Shown: positions 27,816 through 37,700 of the stretch, one piece after another
Position numbering within the stretch: position 1 is the stretch's first letter
How the letters are laid out: each line of letters opens with the position of its first letter
The notes under the pieces: generated by a model
Seen by the model: the letters and a program-made list of their open reading frames with translations, nothing else
Told to the model about the DNA's origin: nothing
The model's database searches: none
Program-made: the position numbers and the translations under genes
Assembly: GCF_000747525.1 (NCBI RefSeq)
Contig: NZ_CP009278.1
Coordinates: 868,001-932,000, forward strand
Direction: 5' to 3'
Length of the DNA stretch: 64,000 bases
DNA from: Sphingobacterium sp. ML3W
GTDB taxonomy: Bacteria > Bacteroidota > Bacteroidia > Sphingobacteriales > Sphingobacteriaceae

Positions 27816-27844
27816 GGGGAGAAGCGACCGCTTAGAAAATAAAG

Positions 27845-27870
27845 TGATCACCTCCATATAAAGGTGATCA
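27845..27870. terminator. Bidirectional hairpin between convergent genes
   Basis: TGATCACCT (27845-27853) and AGGTGATCA (27862-27870) form a 9-bp stem with an 8-nt loop, between the convergent genes ending at 27815 and 27891. No long T-run is present, but the position suits a shared transcription end. Confidence 0.5.
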
Positions 27871-27890
27871 TTGAAATAACTATAATCTAT

Positions 27891-29054
27891 TTAAAAAGCT
27901 TCACTTAGTGATAAATAAAAGCCTGATTGTCTTTTTTCGCCAGGACGTTGTTCACCATATGCATATTCGAGACGAATATTACTGCTATGCTCTAAGCTAA
28001 AGAAATAGCGTAGTCCACCACCATATGAGGGAACAAACCTCGCTTGGTATTCTTTTGAGAATACGGATCCCAATCCTGTAAAGCCCGCGATTGCAAATCG
28101 AGGATGAAACCTGTATCGAAGCTCAGCTTGTGACGCCAAGTAATTTTTATCCTTGTACCGACCTATATAATAGCCTCTCATCATCATATCACCGCCAAGG
28201 TCACGATAAGCATAATAAGGTACTGTCTTACCGAACGTACTTCTATAGATTGCTTGTCCAGCAAGTGTCACTTTTTGATGCAAAGGAAAAAATACACGCA
28301 GATCGGCATCGAAATTTACACCTTCAAAATCCTCCTTAGTCCAAAGTTTTGGAGCATATGCCAATTTTGCGCGTGCATAATAGCCTTTTGTCGTATAGGA
28401 TACATTGTTTCGGTTATCGTATAATTGTGAGATTCCCACCAGCAGTTGTTGGCCGCCTGCTTTCCCCAGTAAAGGAGCCTCGTTGAAAATACCGTCGGTT
28501 TCTTTGTCCCTAAATTTAAAATAATCGTATTGTAAATTTATACCCGTATAGTATTTAGGAGCAATCTTTTTTTCCACTTCAATCTTAGCACGAAATAATT
28601 TTTGACTGATCAAATCTTCATCTGCCTTTTTGGTATCCATGCCAATACCATAGAAATTGGAAGGCCAATCGCGGTATCGGATTTCAGAGATAATGTGGTA
28701 ATCATTATTAGTAGTCCAAAGATCTGCTTGTAATTTTATATTGGATTGTTTTTTTGAAGTATAGGTTCCCATCAATAGTATATTGGATGACCTGATGCTG
28801 CTGTCTTTTTTATTTAAATAAAAATTGTAATTACTGGCGACGCCATATTCAACACCTGTTTCCTGGGCATAACCCAAAGCGGGCAAAATCATGAAAACTC
28901 CAGATCGAGTGGAATCTTTTTCTGTGGAAAAGACTTTTTTGACAATTTTTTTGACAGGGTTTTGAGCTCTTAATGTTTGTGTATCGGTGATGAAAACAAG
29001 GAGTAGTACTGAAACTAATATATTGATGACCTTTTTATGATCTTGATTTTGCAT
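27891..29054 (-). CDS. Surface-antigen (BamA/TamA-type) outer-membrane barrel protein
   Basis: A 387-residue protein with an N-terminal signal (KVINILVSVLLLVFITDTQT, cleaved after LRAQ), a short linker, and then alternating aromatic beta strands through to the C-terminus (SGFYLSLSEAF, ending in Phe as outer-membrane barrels do). The DLGGDMMMRGYYIGRYKDKN segment matches the loop-6 region (the usual RGF or RGY motif) of the Omp85 barrel domain. No POTRA domains are present, so it is a barrel-only member; such proteins are common in this phylum and their role is not settled. A TTG-initiated extension to 29060 overlaps the -7 box, so the ATG at 29054 is chosen. Confidence 0.85.
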   Translation of the reverse strand: MQNQDHKKVINILVSVLLLVFITDTQTLRAQNPVKKIVKKVFSTEKDSTRSGVFMILPALGYAQETGVEYGVASNYNFYLNKKDSSIRSSNILLMGTYTSKKQSNIKLQADLWTTNNDYHIISEIRYRDWPSNFYGIGMDTKKADEDLISQKLFRAKIEVEKKIAPKYYTGINLQYDYFKFRDKETDGIFNEAPLLGKAGGQQLLVGISQLYDNRNNVSYTTKGYYARAKLAYAPKLWTKEDFEGVNFDADLRVFFPLHQKVTLAGQAIYRSTFGKTVPYYAYRDLGGDMMMRGYYIGRYKDKNYLASQAELRYRFHPRFAIAGFTGLGSVFSKEYQARFVPSYGGGLRYFFSLEHSSNIRLEYAYGEQRPGEKRQSGFYLSLSEAF

Positions 29055-29057
29055 GGC

Positions 29058-29087
29058 CAAACTTAGATAAATTTGTTTTATTTACAA
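29058..29087 (-). promoter_or_regulatory. Bacteroidota-type promoter for the barrel gene
   Basis: On the minus strand TTG (29085-29087) and TAAGTTTG (29058-29065) are 19 bp apart. The -7 box is a perfect TAnnTTTG and ends only 4 bases before the ATG at 29054, so transcription would begin at or beside the start codon. Confidence 0.5.
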
Positions 29088-29311
29088 TTTTTATTGCGTC
29101 ATATATAGAACAAATTTATGCATCCACATTTATTTAATGTTACATATGATGGCTTTGGTTTAGCAAACTCACCTCTGCGATCAATAATTATTTAATAACG
29201 GGAATAGCGAATTTTGTGCCAACATTATAAATCGCAAGATTTCAAGTGAATTTTATTTATCTGCATATCAGTGGGGTTGTGAAAAAGTGTAGTTTTTTTT
29301 AAATAAATATT
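29088..29311. other. Non-coding gap before the tRNA-tuf unit
   Basis: AT-rich sequence between the divergent barrel promoter and the first tRNA promoter. I see no gene, no stable hairpin and no repeat in it. Confidence 0.6.
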
Positions 29312-29341
29312 TTTGTAATGTGGGTTTAGTGTATATCTTTG
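29312..29341 (+). promoter_or_regulatory. Promoter P1 of the tRNA-tuf unit
   Basis: TTTG (29312-29315) and TATCTTTG (29334-29341), 18 bp apart, match the Bacteroidota promoter exactly. It lies 170 bp upstream of the first tRNA, leaving a leader that contains a boxA-like motif. Confidence 0.72.
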
Positions 29342-29388
29342 CATCAGCAAACAGGGAAATAGCGCTGCTACTGACCGAAAGTTTGATA

Positions 29389-29398
29389 GTTCTTTTAA
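29389..29398 (+). promoter_or_regulatory. boxA-like motif in the tRNA-tuf leader
   Basis: GTTCTTTTAA resembles the antitermination boxA. Close relatives of the motif stand before 16S (43887-43895) and before 23S (45901-45910) in the rRNA operon of this window, which suggests Nus-factor antitermination on this transcript as well. Confidence 0.45.
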
Positions 29399-29422
29399 GA
29401 GTGAAAAAAAATAAAAAAAAGC

Positions 29423-29453
29423 TTGCACATATCAAAAATTAAATAGATATTTG
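29423..29453 (+). promoter_or_regulatory. Promoter P2 of the tRNA-tuf unit
   Basis: TTG (29423-29425) and GATATTTG (29446-29453), 20 bp apart, form a second promoter that differs from TAnnTTTG by one base. It is 58 bp upstream of the first tRNA. Confidence 0.6.
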
Positions 29454-29510
29454 CACTCGCTAAACAAAAGAAATAACGTTTAGAGATTAAGAAAGCTTTT
29501 AAATAAAGAT

Positions 29511-29583
<73 letters not shown>

Positions 29584-29604
29584 CAAACATAACTTTAGAG
29601 TTAT

Positions 29605-29685
29605 GGGGGGGTTCCAGAGCGGTCAAATGGGACGGACTGTAAATCCGTTACTTCGGTTTCGAAGGTTCGAATCCTTCTCCCCCCA
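29605..29685 (+). tRNA. tRNA-Tyr (anticodon GTA)
   Basis: Acceptor GGGGGGG pairs with TCCCCCC (one G-U), the anticodon loop contains GTA between the ACGGA and TCCGT arms, and the variable arm is long, as expected for a bacterial class II tRNA-Tyr. T-arm GAAGG/CCTTC, discriminator A. Confidence 0.94.
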
Positions 29686-29739
29686 CACTAAGCAGTTAGC
29701 GTACTGTTGGTGACGAAAGTCTAAGAAAAACGCAAAAAA

Positions 29740-29812
29740 GCGAAAGTAGCTCAGTTGGTAGAGCGATAGCCTTCCAAGCTATAGGTCGCGAGTTCGAACC
29801 TCGTCTTTCGCT
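29740..29812 (+). tRNA. tRNA-Gly (anticodon TCC)
   Basis: Acceptor GCGAAAG pairs with CTTTCGC, the anticodon loop is CTTCCAA, and the T-loop is TTCGAAC. Discriminator T. It lies 54 bp after tRNA-Tyr in the same direction. Confidence 0.95.
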
Positions 29813-29905
29813 CAAATTTTTAAGTATTGATTTTTAGTCTCTGTCTTCTTTGATAATATTATATCTAAAGGTGGGGGCATTAATCTGTAAATAGGATTTT
29901 TTAAA

Positions 29906-29977
29906 GCCGAAGTAGCTCAGGGGTAGAGCGCTTCCTTGGTAAGGAAGAGGTCGTGGGTTCAATTCCCATCTTTGGCT
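29906..29977 (+). tRNA. tRNA-Thr (anticodon GGT)
   Basis: Acceptor GCCGAAG pairs with CTTTGGC (one G-U), the anticodon loop is TTGGTAA, and the T-loop is TTCAATT. It precedes tuf by 56 bp. The Thr-Tyr-Gly-Thr-tuf order is a long-conserved bacterial arrangement. Confidence 0.95.
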
Positions 29978-30033
29978 CGTACAACATTGTATAACAAGTA
30001 TAGAAATATTTATAATTACTAATTCGCATAAAC

Positions 30034-31221
30034 ATGGCAAAAGAGAAATTTGACCGTAGTAAACCACACTTAAACATTGGTACAATCGGTCACGTTGACC
30101 ACGGTAAAACTACTACAACTGCAGCTATTACTAAAGTATTAGCAGATGCAGGTTTATCAGAAGCTCGTTCATTTGATTCAATTGACTCTGCTCCTGAAGA
30201 AAAAGAACGTGGTATCACAATTAATACTTCACACGTTGAGTATTCAACAGCTAGTCGTCACTATGCACACGTTGACTGTCCAGGTCACGCGGATTACGTG
30301 AAAAACATGGTTACTGGTGCTGCTCAAATGGATGGTGCTATCATTGTAGTTGCTGCTACTGATGGTCCAATGCCTCAAACGCGTGAGCACATCTTATTAG
30401 GTCGTCAAGTAGGTATTCCTGCAATTGTTGTTTTCTTAAACAAAACTGACTTAGTAGATGATGAAGAATTATTAGATTTAGTTGAAATGGAAATTCGTGA
30501 ATTGTTATCATTCTACGATTATCCAGGAGATGATGTTCCAGTAATCAAAGGTTCTGCTTTAGGTGCCCTTAACGGAGAGCCTGAGTGGGTTGCTAAAATT
30601 ATGGAATTAATGGATGCTGTTGATAACTACATTCCAATTCCTCCACGTTTAACTGAATTACCTTTCTTAATGCCAGTAGAGGATGTATTCTCGATCACAG
30701 GTCGTGGTACTGTTGCTACAGGTCGTATTGAAAGAGGTGTAATCAACTCTGGAGATCCAGTTGAGATTTTAGGTATGGGTGCTGCTGAAGGTTTGAAATC
30801 TACAGTAACAGGTGTTGAGATGTTCCGTAAAATCTTGGATTACGGTGAAGCTGGTGATAACGTAGGTTTATTATTACGTGGTATTGAGAAAACTGATATC
30901 AAACGTGGTATGGTTATCGTTAAACCAGGTACAGTAACTCCTCACGATTATTTCAAAGCTGAGGTTTACGTTTTATCAAAAGCTGAAGGTGGTCGTCACA
31001 CACCATTCTTTAACAAATACCGTCCTCAATTCTATTTCCGTACAACAGATGTTACAGGTGAAATCACTTTAGCTGAAGGTACTGAGATGGTAATGCCAGG
31101 TGATAACGTTACGATCACTGTTAAATTGATCTCTGCTATCGCAATGGAAAAAGGTCTACGTTTCGCTATCCGTGAAGGTGGTAGAACTGTAGGTGCTGGT
31201 CAGGTAACTGAAATTTTATAA
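30034..31221 (+). CDS. tuf: Elongation factor Tu
   Basis: A 395-residue translation GTPase that delivers aminoacyl-tRNA to the ribosome. The G-domain motifs are GHVDHGKT (about 19-26), the switch region [21 protein letters not shown], and NKTD for guanine recognition; domains 2 and 3 follow, and the C-terminus is [10 protein letters not shown]. Codon use is strongly biased (GGT, CGT, GTT), as expected for a very highly expressed gene, and differs from that of the permease region. It is cotranscribed with the four tRNAs upstream and ends at a strong terminator. Confidence 0.98.
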   Translation: MAKEKFDRSKPHLNIGTIGHVDHGKTTTTAAITKVLADAGLSEARSFDSIDSAPEEKERGITINTSHVEYSTASRHYAHVDCPGHADYVKNMVTGAAQMDGAIIVVAATDGPMPQTREHILLGRQVGIPAIVVFLNKTDLVDDEELLDLVEMEIRELLSFYDYPGDDVPVIKGSALGALNGEPEWVAKIMELMDAVDNYIPIPPRLTELPFLMPVEDVFSITGRGTVATGRIERGVINSGDPVEILGMGAAEGLKSTVTGVEMFRKILDYGEAGDNVGLLLRGIEKTDIKRGMVIVKPGTVTPHDYFKAEVYVLSKAEGGRHTPFFNKYRPQFYFRTTDVTGEITLAEGTEMVMPGDNVTITVKLISAIAMEKGLRFAIREGGRTVGAGQVTEIL

Positions 31222-31247
31222 TCTGAAAAGATTTTAAAACACTATAT

Positions 31248-31286
31248 AATAAGCTAATCAGTTCATACTGATTAGCTTATTTTTTC
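31248..31286 (+). terminator. Intrinsic terminator after tuf
   Basis: AATAAGCTAATCAGT (31248-31262) and its exact complement (31267-31281) form a 15-bp stem with a TCAT loop, followed by a run of T. It begins 27 bp past the tuf stop. Confidence 0.92.
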
Positions 31287-31331
31287 CATCCGGAATATTG
31301 ATTAAAAAACAATAAAAAAAGAGTAAAAATA

Positions 31332-31363
31332 TTTGCAGGGAATAGTTTAAAACACTATATTTG
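31332..31363 (+). promoter_or_regulatory. Promoter of the tRNA-Trp, secE, nusG unit
   Basis: TTTG (31332-31335) and TATATTTG (31356-31363) are 20 bp apart and match the Bacteroidota consensus. It lies 22 bp upstream of tRNA-Trp. Confidence 0.75.
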
Positions 31364-31384
31364 CATCATCAAAATAAGAAATAC

Positions 31385-31455
31385 ACGGGAATAGTTCAAC
31401 GGTAGAATAGAGGTCTCCAAAACCTTTGATCAGGGTTCGAATCCTTGTTCCCGTG
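31385..31455 (+). tRNA. tRNA-Trp (anticodon CCA)
   Basis: Acceptor ACGGGAA pairs with TTCCCGT, the anticodon loop is CTCCAAA, T-loop TTCGAAT, discriminator G. It is 19 bp upstream of secE in the usual order. Confidence 0.94.
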
Positions 31456-31474
31456 CTTAATAAATAAACTGAAA

Positions 31475-31669
31475 ATGGCAAAAGTACTGGATTTTTTTAA
31501 AGACTCTTATGTCGAGATTACAGAGAAGGTTACTTGGCCTACTTGGGCTCAGTTGCAAAACTCCGCTGTAATTGTACTTGTTGCTTCTGTTATAATAGCA
31601 TTATTGGTTTTTGTAATGGATAAAGCTTCAAGTAACGTATTAGAGTTGTTGTACGGTATTGCTTCTTAA
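31475..31669 (+). CDS. secE: Preprotein translocase subunit SecE
   Basis: A 64-residue single-span membrane protein that stabilises SecY in the SecYEG channel. The conserved amphipathic stretch SYVEITEKVTWPTWAQLQNS precedes the membrane segment AVIVLVASVIIALLVFVM. The length fits the short form of SecE found in most bacteria. The start MAKVLDFFKD at 31475 is chosen because the longer frame from 31445 overlaps tRNA-Trp. It is followed by nusG after 18 bp. Confidence 0.94.
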   Translation: MAKVLDFFKDSYVEITEKVTWPTWAQLQNSAVIVLVASVIIALLVFVMDKASSNVLELLYGIAS

Positions 31670-31687
31670 TTTCATCAAACATTATTT

Positions 31688-32233
31688 ATGGCAGATCAAA
31701 GTTTAAAATGGTACGTAGTTCGTGCAGTGAGTGGTAAGGAGAAGAAGGTAAAGCAATATATTGATGCCGAAGTTAGCCGTTTAGGAATTGAGCATTTGGT
31801 TACTCAAGTGTTGATTCCGATGGAGAAGTACTATTTGATGCGTGATGGGAAGAAAGTGGCTAAAGAGCGTAACTATTATCCTGGGTACGTTTTAATAGAG
31901 GTTGCTTTAGATGGTGAGTTGGAACACATCATTAAAGGAGTTAATAGTGTTATTGGATTTTTAGGGGATAAAGCAGGTAATGCTATTCCATTACGCCAAG
32001 CAGAGGTTAATCGTATTCTAGGTAAAGTAGATGAGATGGCTGAGCAAGGTGAGACAATTAATGTACCATATTACGTTGGTGAGACTGTGAAGGTGAATGA
32101 TGGTCCGTTTAATGGTTTCACAGGTGAGATTGAAGAAGTTCACGAAGACAAGAAAAAATTAATCGTAATGGTGAAAGTTTTCGGAAGAAAAACACCATTG
32201 GAATTAAACTACATGCAAGTAGAAAAAGAATAA
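31688..32233 (+). CDS. nusG: Transcription termination/antitermination protein NusG
   Basis: A 181-residue protein. The N-terminal NGN domain begins WYVVRAVSGKEKKVKQYIDA and binds RNA polymerase; the C-terminal KOW domain contains GETVKVNDGPFNGFTGEIEEV and binds Rho or ribosomal protein S10. It acts in the cytoplasm on elongating polymerase and, with the boxA machinery, on rRNA transcription. Cotranscribed with secE; a terminator follows 2 bp after the stop region. Confidence 0.96.
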   Translation: MADQSLKWYVVRAVSGKEKKVKQYIDAEVSRLGIEHLVTQVLIPMEKYYLMRDGKKVAKERNYYPGYVLIEVALDGELEHIIKGVNSVIGFLGDKAGNAIPLRQAEVNRILGKVDEMAEQGETINVPYYVGETVKVNDGPFNGFTGEIEEVHEDKKKLIVMVKVFGRKTPLELNYMQVEKE

Positions 32234-32234
32234 T

Positions 32235-32265
32235 AAAAAGAGCGAAGTTCAACTTTGCTCTTTTT
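32235..32265 (+). terminator. Intrinsic terminator after nusG
   Basis: AAAAAGAGCGAAGTT (32235-32249) pairs with AACTTTGCTCTTTTT (32251-32265) with one G-U pair, ending in a T-run. It separates secE-nusG from the ribosomal protein unit. Confidence 0.88.
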
Positions 32266-32278
32266 ATGTTAAATAAAA

Positions 32279-32310
32279 TTTGCATTTAGATTTAATTCTA
32301 TATATCTTTG
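32279..32310 (+). promoter_or_regulatory. Promoter of the rplK-rpoC unit
   Basis: TTTG (32279-32282) and TATCTTTG (32303-32310) are 20 bp apart, an exact Bacteroidota-type promoter. The leader to rplK is about 100 bases, long enough for regulation by L1 or L10, but I cannot identify a binding structure. Confidence 0.78.
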
Positions 32311-32419
32311 CACCTCATTTGGTGGTTAAACGCAAGTTAATAGCCAAGTGAAATAATAAATGTTACGTTATTTGCTTCCAACTTACTAACAAACATTTAA
32401 TAATTTAATTCAAAACAAG

Positions 32420-32863
32420 ATGGCAAAAGAAGTCAGTGCGTTAGTAAAATTACAAGTTAAGGGCGGAGCTGCGAATCCATCACCACCGGTAGGACCTGCA
32501 TTAGGTGCTAAAGGTGTGAACATTATGGATTTCTGTAAACAGTTCAATGCTCGTACGCAAGACAAACCAGGAAAAGTATTACCTGTTGTCATTACAGTTT
32601 ACGCCGATAAATCTTTTGATTTTATCATTAAAACTCCACCAGTTGCTATTCAATTGAAAGAAACTGCAGGGTTGAAAAGCGGTTCAGGTGAGCCTAACCG
32701 TAAAAAGGTAGCTTCAGTTACTTGGGAACAAGTTGAAGTTATCGCTAAAGATAAAATGGTAGATTTAAACGCGTTCACTTTAGATGCTGCTATGAGAATG
32801 GTAGCTGGGACAGCACGTAGTATGGGGATTACCGTTGCCGGTAATGCTCCTTGGAACAATTAA
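32420..32863 (+). CDS. rplK: 50S ribosomal protein L11
   Basis: A 147-residue protein of the GTPase-associated centre. The N-terminal domain has [21 protein letters not shown] and the C-terminal rRNA-binding domain ends [12 protein letters not shown]. It binds 23S rRNA together with L10 and L7/L12 and is required for the stringent response. It is the first gene of the rplK-rplA-rplJ-rplL-rpoB-rpoC unit. Confidence 0.98.
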   Translation: MAKEVSALVKLQVKGGAANPSPPVGPALGAKGVNIMDFCKQFNARTQDKPGKVLPVVITVYADKSFDFIIKTPPVAIQLKETAGLKSGSGEPNRKKVASVTWEQVEVIAKDKMVDLNAFTLDAAMRMVAGTARSMGITVAGNAPWNN

Positions 32864-32883
32864 TTAAAATCAATTTAAGAAAA

Positions 32884-33582
32884 GTGGCTAGATTAACAAA
32901 AAATCAAAAAGCGGCACTATCCAAAATTGAAGCTGGTAAAGCATACTCTTTAAAAGAAGCTGCGGCTTTAGTTAAAGAAATCTCATTGACCAAATTCGAT
33001 GCTTCTGTGGATATCGACGTTCGTTTAGGCGTAGATCCTCGTAAAGCAAATCAAATGGTTCGTGGTATTGCAACTTTACCTCACGGAACTGGTAAAACTG
33101 TTCGTGTTTTAGTTTTATGTACTCCTGATAAGGAAGAAGAAGCTAAAGCGGCAGGAGCTGATTTCGTAGGTTTAGATGAGTATATCAGTAAAATTGAAGG
33201 CGGTTGGACTGACGTTGATATCATTATTACAATGCCTAGTGTGATGGCTAAAGTAGGTAAATTGGGTCGTATTTTAGGTCCAAGAAACTTAATGCCAAAT
33301 CCTAAAACTGGAACTGTAACTACAGATGTAGGTAAAGCAGTAACAGATGTTAAAGGCGGTAAGATTGATTTCAAAGTTGATAAAACTGGTATCATCCATA
33401 CTTCAGTTGGTAAAGCGTCGTTCGATGCAGACAAAATTTATGAAAACGCATTAGAGGTATTACAAACTATCTCTCGTTTGAAACCGTCTGCAGCTAAAGG
33501 AACATACTTTAAAAGCATTCACATTTCCTCAACTATGAGTCCTGGTATTCATATTGAAACTAAATCAGTAGCGGGTATTTAA
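32884..33582 (+). CDS. rplA: 50S ribosomal protein L1
   Basis: A 232-residue protein that binds the L1 stalk of 23S rRNA and in many bacteria represses its own operon. Signature segments are [34 protein letters not shown] and the C-terminal [15 protein letters not shown]. The GTG at 32884 gives the normal family start (VARLTKNQK) and length; the TTG reading from 32851 overlaps rplK and adds an unrelated leader. A GTG start may lower translation relative to rplK. Confidence 0.95.
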   Translation: MARLTKNQKAALSKIEAGKAYSLKEAAALVKEISLTKFDASVDIDVRLGVDPRKANQMVRGIATLPHGTGKTVRVLVLCTPDKEEEAKAAGADFVGLDEYISKIEGGWTDVDIIITMPSVMAKVGKLGRILGPRNLMPNPKTGTVTTDVGKAVTDVKGGKIDFKVDKTGIIHTSVGKASFDADKIYENALEVLQTISRLKPSAAKGTYFKSIHISSTMSPGIHIETKSVAGI

Positions 33583-33584
33583 TC

Positions 33585-34103
33585 ATGAGAAAAGAAGAAA
33601 AACAAGAAATTGTTCTAGCTTTGGCCGAGCAGATTAAATCCTTCGGTAATTTCTATATTACTGATACTTCTGATTTATCGGTGGAGAAAGTGAATGGCAT
33701 TCGTCGCAAATGTTTCGAAAGTGATATTCAAATTAAAGCTGTTAAGAACACTTTAATCAAAAAAGCATTAATCGAAGCTGGCATTGAGTCAGAGGAATTA
33801 GTAGGAGCATTGAAAGGTGCGTCAACTATCATGTTCTCTGAAATCGCAAATGCTCCAGCTAAATTAATCCAAGCTTTACGTAAAGAAGGTGCTAAACCTT
33901 TGTTAAAAGCTGCTTATATCCAAGAAACTGCATTTGTAGGTGATGATCAGTTGAAAGCATTAGTGAGTCTTAAATCTAAAAATGAACTCATTGCTGATGT
34001 TATCGCTGCATTGGAATCTCCTGCTAAGAATGTTATTTCAGCTCTTCAATCGGGTGGAAATACGATTTCAGGTTTAGTAAAAGCTTTAGAACAAAGAGGT
34101 TAA
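33585..34103 (+). CDS. rplJ: 50S ribosomal protein L10
   Basis: A 172-residue protein that anchors the L7/L12 dimers to the ribosome. The N-terminal rRNA-binding domain contains VEKVNGIRRKCFESDIQIKA followed by VKNTLIKKAL; the C-terminal helix that holds L7/L12 is at about 135-172 (NVISALQSGGNTISGLVKAL). It starts 2 bp after rplA, so translational coupling is likely. Confidence 0.97.
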   Translation: MRKEEKQEIVLALAEQIKSFGNFYITDTSDLSVEKVNGIRRKCFESDIQIKAVKNTLIKKALIEAGIESEELVGALKGASTIMFSEIANAPAKLIQALRKEGAKPLLKAAYIQETAFVGDDQLKALVSLKSKNELIADVIAALESPAKNVISALQSGGNTISGLVKALEQRG

Positions 34104-34183
34104 CGAATACTCTTTTAAAATAAAACATTCGTACTATTATTAATAACAATTTTTCATAACGACATTCAAAAATTCAAAATAAA

Positions 34184-34555
34184 ATGGCAGATTTAAAACA
34201 ACTTGCTGAACAGTTAGTAAACTTAACAGTAAAAGAAGTTAAAGAATTAGCTGATATCTTAAAAGACGAGTACGGTATCGAGCCTGCTGCTGCTGCTGTT
34301 GCAGTTGCTGCTGCTCCAGCTGAAGCTGCTGCTGCTGAAGAGAAAACATCTTTCGATGTTATCTTGAAAGAAGCTGGTGGTGCTAAATTAGCTGTAGTTA
34401 AATTAGTAAAAGATTTAGCTGGATTAGGCTTGAAAGAAGCTAAAGATTTAGTTGATGGTGCTCCTAAAGAAATCAAAACTGGTGTTTCTAAAGACGAAGC
34501 AGAAGCTTTGAAACAACAATTAGAAGAAGCTGGAGCTGTTGTTGAGATTAAATAA
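34184..34555 (+). CDS. rplL: 50S ribosomal protein L7/L12
   Basis: A 123-residue acidic stalk protein that recruits translation GTPases. The N-terminal dimerisation domain (about 1-32) is followed by an Ala/Glu-rich hinge ([20 protein letters not shown]) and the C-terminal factor-binding domain with [20 protein letters not shown]. The 80-bp gap after rplJ has no terminator. Confidence 0.98.
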   Translation: MADLKQLAEQLVNLTVKEVKELADILKDEYGIEPAAAAVAVAAAPAEAAAAEEKTSFDVILKEAGGAKLAVVKLVKDLAGLGLKEAKDLVDGAPKEIKTGVSKDEAEALKQQLEEAGAVVEIK

Positions 34556-34583
34556 TCTTAGCTAACAAGCCCTTAAAAGGTTT

Positions 34584-34611
34584 AGACTCTGACGTATTTT
34601 CGTTAGAGTCT
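34584..34611 (+). terminator. Hairpin between rplL and rpoB (likely attenuator)
   Basis: AGACTCTGACG (34584-34594) pairs with CGTTAGAGTCT (34601-34611) through one G-U, with a 6-nt loop. No T-run follows, only ATTCCTATTTATG. The position matches the partial terminator that lowers rpoBC transcription relative to rplJL in other bacteria. Confidence 0.6.
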
Positions 34612-34724
34612 ATTCCTATTTATGATATTTGACTACTAGTCTATGTGTGTGCTGAACATAGTCGAGATGTAGTAATAACAGCATAGTTAAGCTCAGTTTT
34701 TTTAAAACTAAAATTCATATCCCC

Positions 34725-37700
34725 TTGGCAAACAATAATATTCAACAAGAAAGAGTAAATTTTGCGACAAGCAGGAAAGTTCTGGAATATCCAGATTTCT
34801 TAGATGTGCAATTGCAATCTTTCAAGGAGTTTTTTCAATTAGAAACTACTTCTGACAACCGCCATCAGGAAGGGCTGTTCAAGGTATTCTCGGAAAACTT
34901 CCCTATTTCTGATTCAAGAAACATTTTTGTGCTCGAGTTTTTGGATTATTTCATTGATCCTCCTCGCTATGATATTCAAGAATGTATCGAACGTGGGTTA
35001 ACTTATAGCGTACCTTTAAAGGCTAAGCTGAAGTTATCATGTAATGATGAAGAACACGAAGATTTCGAAACTATTGTACAGGACGTATATTTGGGAACTA
35101 TCCCATATATGACACCGAAAGGTACTTTCGTGATTAATGGTGCGGAGCGCGTGATCGTATCTCAATTACACCGTTCACCTGGCGTTTTCTTTGGTCAAAG
35201 TAGACACACAAATGGTACTAAACTTTATTCTGCAAGGGTAATCCCTTTTAAAGGGTCTTGGATTGAATTTGCAACGGATGTTAATAACGTCATGTATGCT
35301 TATATCGACCGTAAGAAAAAATTCCCAGTTACTACTTTATTACGTGCTATTGGTTATGACTCGGATAAGGATATCTTAGAATTATTCGATCTTGCTGATG
35401 AGGTTAAAGTTAGTAAATCTGGTCTTAAAAAATACGTTGGTCGTCGTTTGGCGGCAAGGGTATTAAAAAAATGGATTGAAGATTTCGTTGATGAAGATAC
35501 GGGTGAAGTAGTATCCATCGATCGTAATGAAATCATCCTTGAACGTGAGACTGTTTTAGAAGAAGATCACATTGACATGATCATCGATGCTGGAGTTAAA
35601 TCTATTATTCTAGCGAAAGAAGATGCGTCTAACAATGCTGACTATTCGATTATATATAATACATTACAAAAAGATACGTCGAACTCTGAGAAAGAAGCGG
35701 TAGAGCATATCTATCGTCAATTGCGTAACGCTGAACCACCTGATGAGGAAACTGCTCGTGGTATCATCGATCGTTTATTCTTCTCGGACAAACGTTACGA
35801 TTTGGGGGATGTTGGTCGTTACCGCATTAACCGTAAATTGAAATTAAATACGCCAGATGAAACGAAGGTATTGACTCGTGAAGATATCATCGCTATCGTG
35901 AAGTATTTGATTAACTTAATCAACTCTAAAGCTGAAGTCGATGATATTGACCACTTATCTAACCGTCGTGTACGTACAGTAGGTGAGCAATTATACGCAC
36001 AATTTGGAGTAGGTCTTTCTCGTATGGCACGTACAATTCGTGAGCGTATGAACATTCGTGATAATGAGGTGTTTACACCTACAGATTTAATTAATGCACG
36101 TACGTTATCGTCTGTTATTAATTCTTTCTTTGGTACTAACCAGTTATCGCAGTTCATGGACCAGACGAATCCTTTAGCAGAAATTACGCACAAGCGTCGT
36201 CTTTCAGCTTTAGGTCCAGGTGGTCTTTCTCGTGAGCGTGCAGGTTTCGAGGTTCGTGACGTTCACTATACGCACTACGGTCGTTTGTGTACTATCGAAA
36301 CTCCTGAGGGACCAAATATTGGTTTGATTTCATCATTAGCTGTTCACGCTAAGATTAATAATTTAGGTTTTATCGAAACGCCATACCGTCGTGTTGAAGA
36401 TGGTCGTGTTGTGGTTGAAGAACCTGTTCATTATTTATCTGCAGAGGACGAAGATGAGAAAACAATCGGTCAAGCAAATGCACAATATGATGATAATGGT
36501 AATTTTATCGATGCTAAAGTAAAAGCGAGATATTTTGGTGATTTCCCGGTAATCGAACCTACGCGTTTGGATTATATGGATGTTGCTCCTAATCAAATTA
36601 CATCTATTGCGGCTTCATTAATTCCTTTCTTGGAGCATGATGATGCCAACCGTGCATTGATGGGATCAAACATGCAGCGTCAAGCTGTTCCTATTTTACG
36701 TCCACAAGCACCTATCGTGGGTACTGGTCTAGAAGGCCGTGTCGCGAAAGATTCTCGTACATTAATTAATGCTGAGGGTAATGGTGTGGTTGAGTACGTA
36801 GATGCGGATGAAATCAAAATTCGTTATGACCGTACTGATGATGACCGTTTAGTGTCATTTGATGATGATGTCATGACTTATAGATTGATTAAATTCAAGA
36901 AAACCAACCAGAATACGTGTATGAACTTAAAACCTATCGTAGGTAAAGGTCAACGCGTGACTAAAGGTCAAGTATTGTGTGAGGGTTATGCAACTGAAAA
37001 TGGTGAATTAGCTTTAGGACGTAACTTGAAAGTTGCATTCATGCCTTGGCAAGGATATAATTTTGAGGATGCGATCGTAATTTCTGAGCGTGTAGCAAAA
37101 GAAGATTGGTTTACTTCTCTTCATATCGAAGAGTTTGAACTTGAAGTTCGTGATACAAAACGTGGTGAAGAGGAGTTAACAGCAGATATCCCTAACGTTT
37201 CGGAAGAAGCGACTAAAGACTTGGACGAAAACGGAATCATCCGTATTGGTGCTGAAGTGAATGGTGGTGATATCTTGATTGGTAAAATTACGCCAAAAGG
37301 TGAATCTGATCCTTCTCCAGAAGAAAAGTTGTTACGTGCAATCTTTGGTGACAAAGCTGGCGACGTGAAAGATGCTTCATTGAAAGCTTCTCCTTCATTG
37401 AAAGGTGTAGTTATCGATACGAAGTTATTTGCACGTGCTAAAAAGATGTCTAAAGAAGTTGAACGTAAGACATTAGATAAATTGGAAATAGCACACGATA
37501 GAGCTGTTAAGATTTTGAAAGAGCGCCTAATAGAGAAGTTGTTTACGATTGTAAATGGTAAAACTGCTCAAGGCATCTATAATGTTTATAAAGAATTATT
37601 AGTAGCAAAAGGTGCTAAGTTTACGCAAAAAATCTTAGCTGAACTAGACTATAATAATATCAACCCAACAGGTTGGACAACAGACGAAGATAAGAATGAA

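Noticed and set aside
29834-30085. 83-codon minus-strand frame across tRNA-Thr and the start of tuf
   Set aside because: It is the reverse of a tRNA and of tuf; such frames commonly mimic hypothetical proteins next to tRNA genes.
34174-34476. 100-codon minus-strand frame opposite rplL
   Set aside because: An alanine/serine-rich shadow of the rplL hinge codons, with no independent support.
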